Below are positions 1 to 10,527 of a stretch of 64,000 nucleotides of DNA, piece after piece (position 1 is the first letter of the stretch; each line of letters begins with the position of its first letter). Made by a program: the position numbers and the translations under genes. Source of the stretch: an uncultured Flavobacteriaceae bacterium (GTDB lineage Bacteria; Bacteroidota; Bacteroidia; Flavobacteriales; Flavobacteriaceae); contig CAKZOR010000084.1 of the NCBI GenBank assembly GCA_937136755.1, forward strand, positions 1-64,000, given 5' to 3'. Below the pieces are notes generated by a model. It did no database searches, was not told the origin of the DNA, and worked only from the letters and a program-made list of their open reading frames with translations.

Positions 1-637
1 AAAGACATCCATAAGTCATTATGCAACATAGATATAAATTGTAATTAAAGGCTTTTATTTCGTTTAGTATTGCTGAGACATCTTCAAACGGTTTGTTGAG
101 GTTAGCTTTAGATTTTTTTGCTTTAACTTTTGCTATAGGATTTGAATCCATTCCAAGGTTTACTGATTGACTAATAAGGGCGCTCAAATGACGCCTAACT
201 GAATTATAACTTGCCTTAGAAGGTTGGTTTGTGAGAAAACCTCTAATGCTATCTTCAGTAATTCTGCTGCAGGAAAGTGTCTTTTCAAATTCAGAGCTTA
301 AATAAAGTAATGTTTGCTTATACTTATTAGAATAATCTCCCTCAAGTTTAGATTTAACTGCTTTCTTAAAGTACTCTAAATCTGATAGCGAGCCTGATAA
401 AACCTCATCTCCCCTATATTCCTTTAAAACACCGCCTTTTTGTATATATGTATAAACCTCGTTGGCTAATATTTTAGCATGTACATCTCGGTCTTTTACA
501 GGAAAGCTGTTTGGATTTAAATTGGAATTAATTCTTTTTCCATTAAACAACCTATATCTTTTGTTGTTCAAGTAAAATGAAACGAATACTTTTTTTGACT
601 TAGTAACTCCTACTGTTGGGTAATTAATTGTTTCCAT
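1..637 (-). CDS. Tyrosine recombinase / phage-type integrase, N-terminal part (C-terminus beyond window start)
   Basis: Not in the ORF track because it is open at the edge. Reverse-strand translation from ATG at 637: METINYPTVGVTKSKKVFVSFYLNNKRYRLFNGKRI...YFKKAVKSKLEGDYSNKYKQTLLYLSSEFEKTLSCSRITEDSIRGFLTNQPSKASYNSVRRHLSALISQSVNLGMDSNPIAKVKAKKSKANLNKPFEDVSAILNEIKAFNYNLYLCCIMTYGCL..., open to position 1. SAM-like core-binding domain followed by the start of a catalytic domain in the style of Bacteroidota integrases; adjacent to a truncated tRNA. Confidence 0.8.
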   Translation of the reverse strand, partial: METINYPTVGVTKSKKVFVSFYLNNKRYRLFNGKRINSNLNPNSFPVKDRDVHAKILANEVYTYIQKGGVLKEYRGDEVLSGSLSDLEYFKKAVKSKLEGDYSNKYKQTLLYLSSEFEKTLSCSRITEDSIRGFLTNQPSKASYNSVRRHLSALISQSVNLGMDSNPIAKVKAKKSKANLNKPFEDVSAILNEIKAFNYNLYLCCIMTYGCL

Positions 638-708
638 TTGGCAGTGCTCTGACAGTTAAACTTTGTTTGACTGTATAATGAGCTGAAACACAATTATTTG
701 GTGAAGAT

Positions 709-757
709 GACCACCTGATTATGAGTCAGGTGCTCTAACCAACTGAGCTATAGGACC
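709..757 (-). pseudogene. Truncated tRNA gene, anticodon CAU (Met or Ile2), lacking T-arm and 3' acceptor strand
   Basis: Reverse complement GGTCCTA-TA-GCTC-AGTTGGTTA-GAGC-A-CCTGA-CTCATAA-TCAGG-TGGTC is a good 5' acceptor/D-arm/anticodon arm. It continues ATCTTCACCAAATAATTG with no TTCRA T-loop and no TAGGACC 3' acceptor strand. Confidence 0.75.
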
Positions 758-895
758 CGCATTACTGCGAACCTTTCAGTGAAAGGAGGGTGCAATATTA
801 CTACTTATTTTAAAGCAGCACAAGAAAACGCTTAAATTAGTTACTCAAAAGTCGCTAGCCTAATAAAGCTTAAAACGGCCACAAATCGTAGCTGC

Positions 896-1315
896 TTATA
901 ACTGCTCACAAAGTTCTATTAAAACGCCTGTGGTGTCTTTGGGGTGCACAAAGGCTATGCGTTTTTGGTCTGCGCCTAGAATGGGGGTCTCATGAATGAG
1001 TCTAAATCCTTGGGCTTTGAGTTGGGCTAAAGAGGCCACAATGTCTTTTACCAAGAAAGCCGTATGGTGCATGCCTTCTCCATTGGTGTGGAGAAATTTG
1101 GCAATGGGACTTTCTGGAGCGGTGGGGAATAAGAGCTCTATTTTACTTTCGCCTACTTTAAAAAAGGAGGTGATGACCTGTTGGGAAGCCACTGTTTCTC
1201 GCTTGTATGGCGCCACGCCCAACAATTGGGTATAGGTTTTCTCTGCGGCATCTAAGTCTTTGACCGCAATACCAATGTGGTCTATTTTCTCTGCGCCAGG
1301 GACTAAGGAGCTCAT
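896..1315 (-). CDS. mce: Methylmalonyl-CoA epimerase
   Basis: 139 aa, VOC-fold signature EKIDHIGIAVKDLDAAEKTY...HHTAFLVKDI...GVLIELCEQ. Confidence 0.9.
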   Translation of the reverse strand: MSSLVPGAEKIDHIGIAVKDLDAAEKTYTQLLGVAPYKRETVASQQVITSFFKVGESKIELLFPTAPESPIAKFLHTNGEGMHHTAFLVKDIVASLAQLKAQGFRLIHETPILGADQKRIAFVHPKDTTGVLIELCEQL

Positions 1316-1412
1316 TTATTTTTATTTAGGTTAAAAACAGGTTTTTGAATAAAAAACGCTGGTTTTGCGCTTATCCCACTAAAGTACACAATATTGTGCG
1401 TATTTTTGTGGC

Positions 1413-1808
1413 ATGGAAGAAACACAACGTCAGAAAAAAATAGCAGGAGTCATTCAGAAAGATATGGCAGACGTATTGCAACGCGCCGCAACAGATGGTG
1501 GCCTAAAGGGATTGTTAATTTCTGTAAGTAAGGTGAGCGTCACTACAGACCTTTCCATTGCAAAAGTGTATTTGAGTATTTTTCCAGAAGACCGCGCCAA
1601 AGAAATGTTAGAGGGCATACAGTCCAACCAGCCCTTAATTAAACACGAACTGGCCAAGCGAACCAGAAACCAACTGAGAAGAATGCCACAGTTGTTGTTT
1701 TTTATAGACGACACCTTAGCCTATTTAGACGGCATTGACCGTTCTTTAAAAGGAGAAAACAATCCTATTAAAGACCCAGATTTACTAGAAAAAAGAAAAA
1801 AGGCATAG
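1413..1808 (+). CDS. rbfA: 30S ribosome-binding factor A
   Basis: ETQRQKKIAGVIQKDMADVLQ...VTTDLSIAKVYLSIFP...RNQLRRMPQLLFFIDDTLAYLDGID; -7 box TATTTTTG at 1401. Confidence 0.92.
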   Translation: MEETQRQKKIAGVIQKDMADVLQRAATDGGLKGLLISVSKVSVTTDLSIAKVYLSIFPEDRAKEMLEGIQSNQPLIKHELAKRTRNQLRRMPQLLFFIDDTLAYLDGIDRSLKGENNPIKDPDLLEKRKKA

Positions 1809-1809
1809 G

Positions 1810-3018
1810 GTGTATGTCCCTTTTTACATAGCCAAAAGATACCTTCTCGCCAAAAGTTCACAGAACGCGGTGAACCTCATTAATTACATGACCTTCTTTG
1901 TGGTAGTCATAGGTGCTGCTGCATTATTTATTGTGCTCTCTGGCTTTTCGGGGCTTAAAGAATTCAGCCTGTCGTTCAGCAATAGTTTTGATCCAGCCCT
2001 CAAAGTGCTTCCTAAAAGTGGGAAGTATTTTGAACTGACCTCTGCGCAAGAAAATGCCATAGAATCACTTAAAGGAGTGGCTTTTTACGCCAAAGAAATA
2101 GAAGAAAAAGTGTACCTAAGCCACAGAGAAAAAAGCCAAATTGCCTATCTCAAGGGGGTAGACCAAAACTACCGAAAAGTGATCGCAGTAGACAGTGTTA
2201 TTTATGCTGGAAACTGGAACCTAACAGGAGAAAGTGTTGTGGGAATAGGCTTAGCCAATACATTAAGCCTGAGCATTCAAGACTATTACAGCCCATTAAA
2301 AATTCTAATCCCCAGGCCCTTAAAAAAGAAAAGTGGCGGAATGGGGTTTGGAAGCAAGCCCTACACAGAAGCCAACACAACCATTAGCGGAGTGTATGCA
2401 ATAGAGGCAGAAATTGACGAAAAATACCTCTTCACTAGTTTAGATTTTGCCCAGCAGCTCTTAGAAAAAAACCCGCGCGAAATAAGCGCCCTAAACTTAA
2501 AGCTCACCGCAGGAGCCAACGAAGATTTAATTGCCCTTCAGTTGTCCCAAATACTTTTAGAAAAGGTAGTGGTTAAAAACAGGGCACAACTCAATAGCGG
2601 CTTATACAAAATGCTCAACACAGAAAATATAGCCACCTACCTCATCTTTACCCTGGTACTCATCGTAGCCTTATTTAACTTAGTAGGTGCCTTAATTATG
2701 ATGATATTAGACAAAAAAGGCAATAGCAAAACCTTGTTCCATATGGGATTGAGCATTCGAGAAATCAGGCGAATTTATTTCCTGCAAGGCGTAGTGGTCT
2801 CTTTGTTGGGTGGGCTCATAGGAATTGGAGTAGCCAGCCTTTTAATTGGCTCACAAATGGTATTTGGATGGTTGAGAATATCGGCCAGTTTGGCCTACCC
2901 AGTTTCTTTTGAGTGGTTCAATGTAGGTGTAGTCCTAGGCACCATAAGTGTTTTAGGGGTACTGGCCTCTTGGGTGGCAAGCCTCAGGGTGAATGAAAAA
3001 CTCATTAAAACGGCTTAA
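1810..3018 (+). CDS. ABC transporter permease, LolC/E (FtsX-like) family
   Basis: MYVPFYIAKRYLLAKSSQNAVNLINYMTFFVVVIGAAALFIVLSGFSGLKEFSL and C-terminal FtsX TM block; GTG start 1 bp after the rbfA stop. Confidence 0.88.
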   Translation: MYVPFYIAKRYLLAKSSQNAVNLINYMTFFVVVIGAAALFIVLSGFSGLKEFSLSFSNSFDPALKVLPKSGKYFELTSAQENAIESLKGVAFYAKEIEEKVYLSHREKSQIAYLKGVDQNYRKVIAVDSVIYAGNWNLTGESVVGIGLANTLSLSIQDYYSPLKILIPRPLKKKSGGMGFGSKPYTEANTTISGVYAIEAEIDEKYLFTSLDFAQQLLEKNPREISALNLKLTAGANEDLIALQLSQILLEKVVVKNRAQLNSGLYKMLNTENIATYLIFTLVLIVALFNLVGALIMMILDKKGNSKTLFHMGLSIREIRRIYFLQGVVVSLLGGLIGIGVASLLIGSQMVFGWLRISASLAYPVSFEWFNVGVVLGTISVLGVLASWVASLRVNEKLIKTA

Positions 3019-3039
3019 GGCCTCTGGCCGATGCTTTTT

Positions 3040-4032
3040 TTAAACAAACTCGTGGTGAGAAAATACCTCTAGCACCTCATCAAAAGCGTCAAAAACATCT
3101 TTAGACTCGTCTGAAGTAACCATCTTCATTCGGTATTCCTTAAAGTTTGGAATGCCCTTGAAATAGTTGGTATAATGTCTTCTGGTTTCAAAAACACCTA
3201 GCTTTTCTCCCTTCCAGTCAATAGACATCTGAAGGTGTCTTCTAGCGGCTTCTACGCGCTCTTCTAAAGTCGGTGGCGCCTTGTGTGTGCCCGTCTTAAA
3301 AAAGTGTTTTACCTCGTTAAAAAACCAAGGATAACCAATACTAGCCCTGCCAATCATTGCGCCGTCTAAACCGTATTCGTCACGCATTTTAACAGCCATT
3401 TCTGGGGTGTCTACGTCTCCGTTTCCAAAGACTGGAATATGCATTCTAGGGTTGTTCTTAACTTCTGCAATAGGCCCCCAATCTGCTTGGCCTTTATACA
3501 TTTGAACTCGGGTTCTTCCGTGTATAGAAATGGCTGCAATCCCAACGTCTTGTAGGCGCTCTGCCACCTCTACAATTTTAATGCTGTCTGAGTCCCACCC
3601 CAATCTAGTTTTTACCGTCACCGGAAGATGGGTGTGTTTCACCATCGCCTCTGTGAGCTTGACCATTAAGGGAATGTCTCTTAATATTCCAGCGCCTGCG
3701 TTTTTACAGACCACCTTCTTCACAGGACAACCAAAATTAATATCTATAATATCTGGTTTTGAGGCTTCTACAATTTCTATGGCCTGAAGCATGGAATCCA
3801 TTTCTGCGCCAAATATTTGAATGCCCACAGGGCGTTCTTTTTCATAAATATCCAGCTTCATAGTGCTTTTAGCGGCGTCTCTAATGAGCCCTTCTGAAGA
3901 AATGAATTCAGTATATACCACGTCTGCCCCCTGCTCTTTACACAAAGCGCGAAAAGGCGGGTCGCTCACATCTTCCATAGGAGCGAGTAACAGTGGGAAG
4001 TCTGGAAGTTCAATGTCTCCAATGCGTGGCAT
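3040..4032 (-). CDS. dusB: tRNA-dihydrouridine synthase
   Basis: MPRIGDIELPDFPLLLAPMEDVSDPPFRALCKEQGAD...INFGCPVKKVVCKNAGAGIL; start trimmed from the ORF-track start at 4086 to the conserved Met. Confidence 0.9.
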   Translation of the reverse strand: MPRIGDIELPDFPLLLAPMEDVSDPPFRALCKEQGADVVYTEFISSEGLIRDAAKSTMKLDIYEKERPVGIQIFGAEMDSMLQAIEIVEASKPDIIDINFGCPVKKVVCKNAGAGILRDIPLMVKLTEAMVKHTHLPVTVKTRLGWDSDSIKIVEVAERLQDVGIAAISIHGRTRVQMYKGQADWGPIAEVKNNPRMHIPVFGNGDVDTPEMAVKMRDEYGLDGAMIGRASIGYPWFFNEVKHFFKTGTHKAPPTLEERVEAARRHLQMSIDWKGEKLGVFETRRHYTNYFKGIPNFKEYRMKMVTSDESKDVFDAFDEVLEVFSHHEFV

Positions 4033-4108
4033 AGTGCACAGATTAAAATTATGGAACAAAGATACGCAAGTGACGCTGTAAGGCAATGGTTTGGACGTAT
4101 TTTTAGCC

Positions 4109-4117
4109 TATATTTGC
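4109..4117 (+). promoter_or_regulatory. Bacteroidota-type -7 promoter box for lepA
   Basis: TATATTTGC (TAnnTTTG consensus) with an upstream TTTGG at about 4090; 22 nt before the lepA ATG. Confidence 0.55.
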
Positions 4118-4138
4118 AGCTTTATAGGCCCTATACGC

Positions 4139-5935
4139 ATGAAAAATATTCGAAACTTCTGTATTATCGCTCACATTGACCACGGTAAAAGTACCTTGGC
4201 AGACCGTTTGTTAGATTTTACAGGAACGGTGACAGAAAGAGAAAAACAAAACCAACTGCTAGACAGCATGGATCTCGAAAGAGAGCGAGGAATTACCATT
4301 AAGAGTCACGCCATTCAAATGGAGTACACTAGAAATGGAGAAACCTATATCTTAAATTTAATAGATACTCCTGGCCACGTTGATTTTTCCTATGAGGTTT
4401 CTAGATCTATTGCTGCCTGTGAAGGTGCGCTTTTAATTGTAGACGCAGCACAGAGCATACAAGCACAAACCATCTCTAACCTTTACCTGGCCCTAGAAAA
4501 CGATCTGGAAATTATTCCGGTATTGAACAAGGTAGATTTACCTTCTGCCAATCCTGAAGAGGTTACAGACGACATTGTGGATTTATTGGGTTGTAAGGCG
4601 GAGGAAGTCATTCCGGCATCGGCCAAAACGGGATTGGGTATAGAGGCCATCTTAGACGCCATTATTGACCGTGTTCCAGCCCCTGTTGGTATTATAGATG
4701 AACCGTTGCAGGCCTTAATATTTGACTCTGTTTATAACCCATTTAGAGGGGTAGAAACGTATTTCAGGGTGATCAATGGTGAAATTAAAAAAGGACAAAA
4801 AATAAAATTCGTCGCCACGGGCAAGCATTATTTTGCAGATGAGGTAGGTACTTTAAAACTCACACAACAAGTAAAACAGTCGGTTAAGGCTGGGGATGTA
4901 GGTTATTTAATCACAGGAATAAAAGAGGCCAAAGAAGTAAAGGTGGGAGACACCATCACAGACGCGGCTAACCCTACTCAAAAACCTATTGGAGGGTTTG
5001 AAGACGTAAAGCCTATGGTATTTGCTGGAATTTATCCTGTAGATACGGAAGATTACGAAGAACTTAGGTCCTCTATGGAGAAACTACAACTCAACGACGC
5101 TTCGCTGGTTTTTGTTCCGGAAAGTTCTGCGGCCTTAGGCTTTGGGTTTAGGTGTGGTTTTTTAGGAATGCTCCACATGGAAATTATTCAAGAACGCTTG
5201 GAGCGTGAATTTGAAATGACTGTAATTACTACGGTTCCAAACGTAAGTTACCACGCATTTACTAGAAAAGATACTGAAACACCTATCATTGTAAACAACC
5301 CTTCTGACCTTCCTGACCCCTCTACTTTAGACCGTGTAGAGGAACCTTATATAAAGGCAACGATCATTACAAAGTCTGATTATGTTGGGAATGTAATGTC
5401 GCTTTGTATTGACAAGAGAGGGATTATCACCAACCAAACGTACCTCACCACAGATAGGGTGGAATTGACTTTTGACATGCCTTTGGCGGAAATTGTCTTT
5501 GATTTTTACGACCGTTTAAAAACAGTGTCTAAGGGATATGCCTCTTTTGACTACGCCCCAATAGGGATGAAAGTTTCCAAGTTAGTTCGTGTAGATATTT
5601 TATTGAACGCTCAGCCGGTAGACGCGCTTTCTGCGCTTATTCACGCAGACACCGCACCAATTATTGGAAAGAAAATGTGTGAAAAACTCAGGGCACTCAT
5701 ACCGCGTCAACAGTTCGACATTCCTATCCAAGCAGCCATTGGTGCTAAAATTATCTCCAGAGAAACCATTAAGGCACTCAGGAAAGATGTTACCGCTAAA
5801 TGTTATGGAGGAGATATCTCTCGAAAGAGAAAGCTCCTTGAAAAGCAAAAGAAAGGGAAGAAACGTATGCGTCAAGTGGGGAATGTAGAAATTCCACAAG
5901 AAGCATTTATGGCGGTGCTTAAATTAAACGACTAA
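4139..5935 (+). CDS. lepA: Elongation factor 4 (LepA)
   Basis: [29 protein letters not shown]...[11 protein letters not shown]; the ORF-track start (4091) lies upstream of the promoter box, so it was revised. Confidence 0.95.
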   Translation: MKNIRNFCIIAHIDHGKSTLADRLLDFTGTVTEREKQNQLLDSMDLERERGITIKSHAIQMEYTRNGETYILNLIDTPGHVDFSYEVSRSIAACEGALLIVDAAQSIQAQTISNLYLALENDLEIIPVLNKVDLPSANPEEVTDDIVDLLGCKAEEVIPASAKTGLGIEAILDAIIDRVPAPVGIIDEPLQALIFDSVYNPFRGVETYFRVINGEIKKGQKIKFVATGKHYFADEVGTLKLTQQVKQSVKAGDVGYLITGIKEAKEVKVGDTITDAANPTQKPIGGFEDVKPMVFAGIYPVDTEDYEELRSSMEKLQLNDASLVFVPESSAALGFGFRCGFLGMLHMEIIQERLEREFEMTVITTVPNVSYHAFTRKDTETPIIVNNPSDLPDPSTLDRVEEPYIKATIITKSDYVGNVMSLCIDKRGIITNQTYLTTDRVELTFDMPLAEIVFDFYDRLKTVSKGYASFDYAPIGMKVSKLVRVDILLNAQPVDALSALIHADTAPIIGKKMCEKLRALIPRQQFDIPIQAAIGAKIISRETIKALRKDVTAKCYGGDISRKRKLLEKQKKGKKRMRQVGNVEIPQEAFMAVLKLND

Positions 5936-7752
5936 GCTAAGGGTTTTCCTAAATACACCAAGCGCATGCCTTCTTTAGATTCATTGGATTGTGTCTCATA
6001 AGAAGGGATAATTTTTAAATCTCCCTCTTTGTCTTTTAAAAACAACGGAATGCTGTTAGGGGCTTTTGCCGCTTGCTGCATGACATTCTCGTAGTGAGAT
6101 TGGTCTTTAAAAGTGAGTTCTAACACCTGTGGAAACAAACGAGCAGTTTCTTCTAAGGCTATATAATCATGGGTGCTAGAGAATAAATGCTGCTTGTTTT
6201 GTAGGGCTTTATTTCCCTTTTCATTAGCGTGAATGAGTCTAAATGCCCCGTTCTCACCAAATTGTTCAGCGAACCTGTTTAAGGCAAAATCATTGATCTC
6301 TGCGTTTCCTGTAAGGGCCATTAAATAGCCTACGTCATTGAGCTCTAAATTGTCTGCTAGATTGTCCGAATATATATTGGCTGTAAGGGCGTCTATGCCT
6401 TTTTCTTTGGCAGCACTAATATTGTTCTCGTTGCTATCTATAAGCACCACATGGCGGTCATTGTCCTGAAGGTATTTAGCTATTAATCTTGATGCTGGTG
6501 CTGCGCCAACCATTAAAATTCCCTCTGATTTCTTTAAAAACACGTCCAGCCATTTGGCTACAATTCTAGCGGTAGTGGCATTTAACAAAACTGTTCCCAG
6601 CACGATCATAAAGACCAAAGGGGTAATATACTCTGCGCCAACTTCTCCTCTGGCAACTAATTTAGATCCAAACAAAGAGGCAATACCGGCTGCGACAATA
6701 CCTCTGGGGCCCACCCAACCAATAAACAATTTCTCTTTAAATTGTAAACCAGATCCCGAACTGCTCAAAAAGACCCCTAAAGGGCGTACCACTAAAATAA
6801 TTGCAGCAAACAACATAGCGGTGCGCCAATCGTAAAGTAGCATTAATTGGTCTATATTAATGTTTGCAGCCAATAGTATAAAGAGAATAGAGATGAGCAG
6901 TACGCTTAAAGACTCTTTGAAATACAAGAGCTCCTTGAGGTTGGGTAGGTTTATATTTCCCATAACCATTCCCATTACAACCACAGCCAAAAGACCCGAT
7001 TCATGGGCAAATAAATCTGAAGTAACAAAGACCAATAACACCATAGAAAGCGAGGCAACGTTCAGTAAGTAATGTGGTATAAAGCGTTTTTTAATGACAA
7101 ATACTAAGGCGTGGGCAAAGGTAAATCCGAAACTAAATCCAAAAAGCAATATTTTTCCAAAGGCAATTAATGCCGTTTGAGTAAAAGCTTGTCCGCCTTC
7201 TACACTGATGAATTCATACACCAATACCGCTACCAAAGCACCTATAGGATCTATGAGTATACCCTCCCATTTTAAAATAGCAGAAACTTCCTTTTTAAGG
7301 GGAATGTTTCTCAATATGGGAGTGATCACTGTGGGTCCAGTGACTATAATCAAAGCAGAAAACAAAAATGCCATAGGCCAACTCAGGCCAAAGATTAAAT
7401 GAGATGCAATTCCAGCGCCAAAAAATGTCACTGTAGAACCCAAGGTAATGAGTTTAGAAATGACCGGTCCTGTCGTGGCAATTTCGGATCTTTTTAGGGT
7501 AAGACCCCCTTCAAAAAGAATAATACTAATGGCTAGGGAAACAAAATAATACAAGCCGTCTCCAGGAAACAAGCCTTTGGTGCCGTTCCATATAGGCTCT
7601 ATAAGTTTGGCGCCGTCTGCCGTATAAAAGGTAGCGATAGGTCCTACCAATAAACCTATTAAAATAAGGGGTAATATGGCGGGTAATTTTAATCGCCATG
7701 CCATCCACTGGGCCACAATACCTAAAATAATTATACCGGCAAGTTCAATCAT
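5932..7752 (-). CDS. Cation:proton antiporter (NhaP/CPA1 type) with C-terminal TrkA-N/RCK-like domain
   Basis: 606 aa, 12-TM-like antiporter core ([41 protein letters not shown]) then a nucleotide-binding domain ([37 protein letters not shown]). Confidence 0.88.
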   Translation of the reverse strand: MIELAGIIILGIVAQWMAWRLKLPAILPLILIGLLVGPIATFYTADGAKLIEPIWNGTKGLFPGDGLYYFVSLAISIILFEGGLTLKRSEIATTGPVISKLITLGSTVTFFGAGIASHLIFGLSWPMAFLFSALIIVTGPTVITPILRNIPLKKEVSAILKWEGILIDPIGALVAVLVYEFISVEGGQAFTQTALIAFGKILLFGFSFGFTFAHALVFVIKKRFIPHYLLNVASLSMVLLVFVTSDLFAHESGLLAVVVMGMVMGNINLPNLKELLYFKESLSVLLISILFILLAANINIDQLMLLYDWRTAMLFAAIILVVRPLGVFLSSSGSGLQFKEKLFIGWVGPRGIVAAGIASLFGSKLVARGEVGAEYITPLVFMIVLGTVLLNATTARIVAKWLDVFLKKSEGILMVGAAPASRLIAKYLQDNDRHVVLIDSNENNISAAKEKGIDALTANIYSDNLADNLELNDVGYLMALTGNAEINDFALNRFAEQFGENGAFRLIHANEKGNKALQNKQHLFSSTHDYIALEETARLFPQVLELTFKDQSHYENVMQQAAKAPNSIPLFLKDKEGDLKIIPSYETQSNESKEGMRLVYLGKPLA

Positions 7753-7907
7753 AGGGAAAAGTCTTTATTCGTAAAAGCTTTTAATAACAATACGGATACC
7801 ACCATAGGGCAGTGTCCGCCACCAAAATTTGAATTTAAGCTTTTTTTGGCTTTTTAAAGGCTTGGTTTTGATTAAATTTATCTCTCAAAGATAGAAAAAT
7901 AGCAACG

Positions 7908-8768
7908 ATGGTTTTACATCCAATAGAAGCAGGTAATTTTAAATTAGACGGTGGCGGTATGTTTGGCGTAGTGCCTAAAACCATTTGGCAACGCACCAAT
8001 CCAGCAGACGCTAATAACCTCATCGATATTGCTGCCCGCTGCTTACTCATAGAAGAGGGCAACAAGCTCACGCTTATAGATACTGGAATGGGCCACAAAC
8101 AGTCCGATAAGTTCTTTGGATATTACAGTCCTTGGGGGCCTTATAATTTAAAGGATTCTATTGAAAAGGCAGGTTTTTCAATGGATGAGGTTACTGACGT
8201 CTTTTTATCCCACCTTCATTTTGATCATGTGGGGGGTGCGGTGCAGTGGAATAAAGACCATTCTGGCTATGAAATGGCTTTTAAAAACGCTCATTTTTGG
8301 ACCAATAAAAATCATTGGAAATGGGCTACAGAACCCAACGCTAGGGAAAAAGCTTCTTTTTTAAAAGAAAATTTACAGCCCATAAAAGAAGCGGGGCAAC
8401 TGCGGTTTTTAAAAGACAATACTCAGGTAATGGAGCGCTCTTCTGATTTTAATTTTGAGGTGTTTTATGCAGACGGTCACACGGAAAAGCAAATGCTTCC
8501 AATGATACAATACCAGGGAAAAACATTGGTCTTTATGGGAGATTTATTGCCTACAACAGGTCATATTCCCCTACCTTATGTTATGGGCTATGACACCAGG
8601 CCGCTATTGACTTTAGAAGAAAAGGCCTATTTCTTAGGTCTGGCAGCAAGCCAGGGCTATTATTTGTTTTTGGAGCACGACGCACATCACGAAGTCATTA
8701 CCGTTAAACAGACCGAAAAAGGCGTTCGCTTGGATCGGGTATTCACTTTTTCAGAATTATTTAATTAG
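7908..8768 (+). CDS. MBL-fold metallo-hydrolase
   Basis: HLHFDHVGG motif, LTLIDTGMG, YADGHTEKQMLP, EHDAHHE. Confidence 0.88.
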   Translation: MVLHPIEAGNFKLDGGGMFGVVPKTIWQRTNPADANNLIDIAARCLLIEEGNKLTLIDTGMGHKQSDKFFGYYSPWGPYNLKDSIEKAGFSMDEVTDVFLSHLHFDHVGGAVQWNKDHSGYEMAFKNAHFWTNKNHWKWATEPNAREKASFLKENLQPIKEAGQLRFLKDNTQVMERSSDFNFEVFYADGHTEKQMLPMIQYQGKTLVFMGDLLPTTGHIPLPYVMGYDTRPLLTLEEKAYFLGLAASQGYYLFLEHDAHHEVITVKQTEKGVRLDRVFTFSELFN

Positions 8769-8805
8769 GCTTTAAACAGACCTCAAGACCCTACACTATA
8801 AATAT

Positions 8806-10527
8806 ATGAGCACACACACGAAATACATGTCCCTACCCACAAAACATCTAACCCTTCAGGCAAAATATACAGCCCTACACAGGTCAATATTTGGCGGTTT
8901 TTTTAAGCCTTTACTGCTGTTGTTTTTACTCGCCAGTTGTAAAGCTTTGCCACCCTCTTTTGTGGTGGAAACCCCTGTGCTTACTGGAAAAAAAACAGCC
9001 CTGAGCTTAGACGAGAAAAAACAATGGCCCCACAAGGATCCTTATACCGACAGTATTCCGGGAATGGGTTTGGAAAAAGCCTATGCCTATATTAAAGACA
9101 ATGGCCTCGAGTCTAACAGCATTACTGTGGCTGTGTTAGATTCTGGGATTGACCTCTTACATGAAGACTTAAAAGACCAGCTTTGGACCAACGAAAAAGA
9201 AATCGCGGCCAATGAAATTGACGACGACAACAACGGCTACACAGATGACCTTCACGGCTATAATTTTCTAGGAGAGTCTTACCATGAACAAGTAGAGGTA
9301 ACGCGAATTGTCGCATTAAAACTTGGGGACACCGCCCTTCAAGAGCGCGCACAAAAAGAATTGGAAAAAGCACTTCCCAAAGCACTTCAAGACAAGGACC
9401 AATACAGACAAATTTTAATGGCGGTAGAAACCGCCGATGCAGCCGTTAAGAAAGCGCTTGCTAAAGACCGTTACTACCTTGAAGATCTTGAAAATTTTAA
9501 CACCAATAGCATTATGCTGCAGCAGAAAATAGGGGTGCTAAAGCAAATGTTTTCTTTTGCAGATAGTATTCCACAGGTGCTTAAAGAGCTCCGTGCGGGG
9601 GTGACTCATTTTAGTGAACTAGCAGACTACAACCTCAATAAAAACTTTGATGGAAGGGCTGTTGTAGGAGACAATCCATATGATATTTCAGACGTTCCCT
9701 ACGGCAATGGAGATCCTAAAAATAGGCTTCCGGAGGAAAGTCATGGCACCCATGTGGCTGGAATTATTGGGGCACAAAGAGACAATGGATTGGGTATAAA
9801 TGGCGCTGCTGCTCAAGTAAAAATCATGGCCTTAAGAGCCGTGCCCAATGGAGATGAATACGACAAAGACATTGCTTTAGGAATTCGTTATGCGGTAGAC
9901 AATGGCGCAAAAATCATTAACGCAAGTTTTGGAAAATCCTATTCTCCAAATGTGGAATGGGTGTACGAAGCCATAAAATACGCGGCATCTAAAGACGTCT
10001 TAATCGTTCATGCAGCAGGAAATGAAGGCGAAGATCTAGACCATCCTAGCCACCCAAATTTTCCAAACGATCAGATTAACAACGGTCCAGAGATAGCCAA
10101 TAATGTACTCACAGTAGGGGCTTTAACAAGTGAATTGGGGGAAAATTTAGTGGCGGATTTTTCAAATTATGGAAAAATTAATGTAGACGTCTTTGCGCCT
10201 GGAGGAGCCATTTATTCCACCATGCCAGGGGGGGAATACGACTTCCAAGATGGCACCTCCATGGCGGCCCCCGGCGCAGCCGGTGTTGCCGCCCTAGTTT
10301 GGTCTATCTATCCAAATCTGCGTGCGGCAGAGGTTAAAAAAATACTCATGCTCTCTGGAGTACGCTCAGATATTCCAGTAATTTTGCCTTCAGATCCAGA
10401 CAAAAAGGTTCCCTTTAGCAGTCTTTCTGTCTCAGGAAGGATGATAAATGCCTACAATGCTTTAATTTTAGCCAAACAAATACAAGACAATAAATTAAAT
10501 TTAAACAAATATGATTTTATTCGCTAA
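8806..10527 (+). CDS. S8 (subtilisin-like) peptidase, lipoprotein
   Basis: Catalytic triad contexts VAVLDSGIDLLHEDL, ESHGTHVAGIIGA, GTSMAAPGAAGVAALVW; lipobox LLASC. Confidence 0.92.
   Translation: MSTHTKYMSLPTKHLTLQAKYTALHRSIFGGFFKPLLLLFLLASCKALPPSFVVETPVLTGKKTALSLDEKKQWPHKDPYTDSIPGMGLEKAYAYIKDNGLESNSITVAVLDSGIDLLHEDLKDQLWTNEKEIAANEIDDDNNGYTDDLHGYNFLGESYHEQVEVTRIVALKLGDTALQERAQKELEKALPKALQDKDQYRQILMAVETADAAVKKALAKDRYYLEDLENFNTNSIMLQQKIGVLKQMFSFADSIPQVLKELRAGVTHFSELADYNLNKNFDGRAVVGDNPYDISDVPYGNGDPKNRLPEESHGTHVAGIIGAQRDNGLGINGAAAQVKIMALRAVPNGDEYDKDIALGIRYAVDNGAKIINASFGKSYSPNVEWVYEAIKYAASKDVLIVHAAGNEGEDLDHPSHPNFPNDQINNGPEIANNVLTVGALTSELGENLVADFSNYGKINVDVFAPGGAIYSTMPGGEYDFQDGTSMAAPGAAGVAALVWSIYPNLRAAEVKKILMLSGVRSDIPVILPSDPDKKVPFSSLSVSGRMINAYNALILAKQIQDNKLNLNKYDFIR

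Noticed and set aside
3019-3045. GGCC-TCT-GGCC with T-run between the ABC permease and dusB as a terminator
   Set aside because: Only a 4-bp stem; possible but not well supported.
7835-8098. Minus-strand ORF of 87 aa at the start of the MBL hydrolase gene
   Set aside because: Overlaps a well-supported plus-strand coding sequence; no promoter box or domain support.
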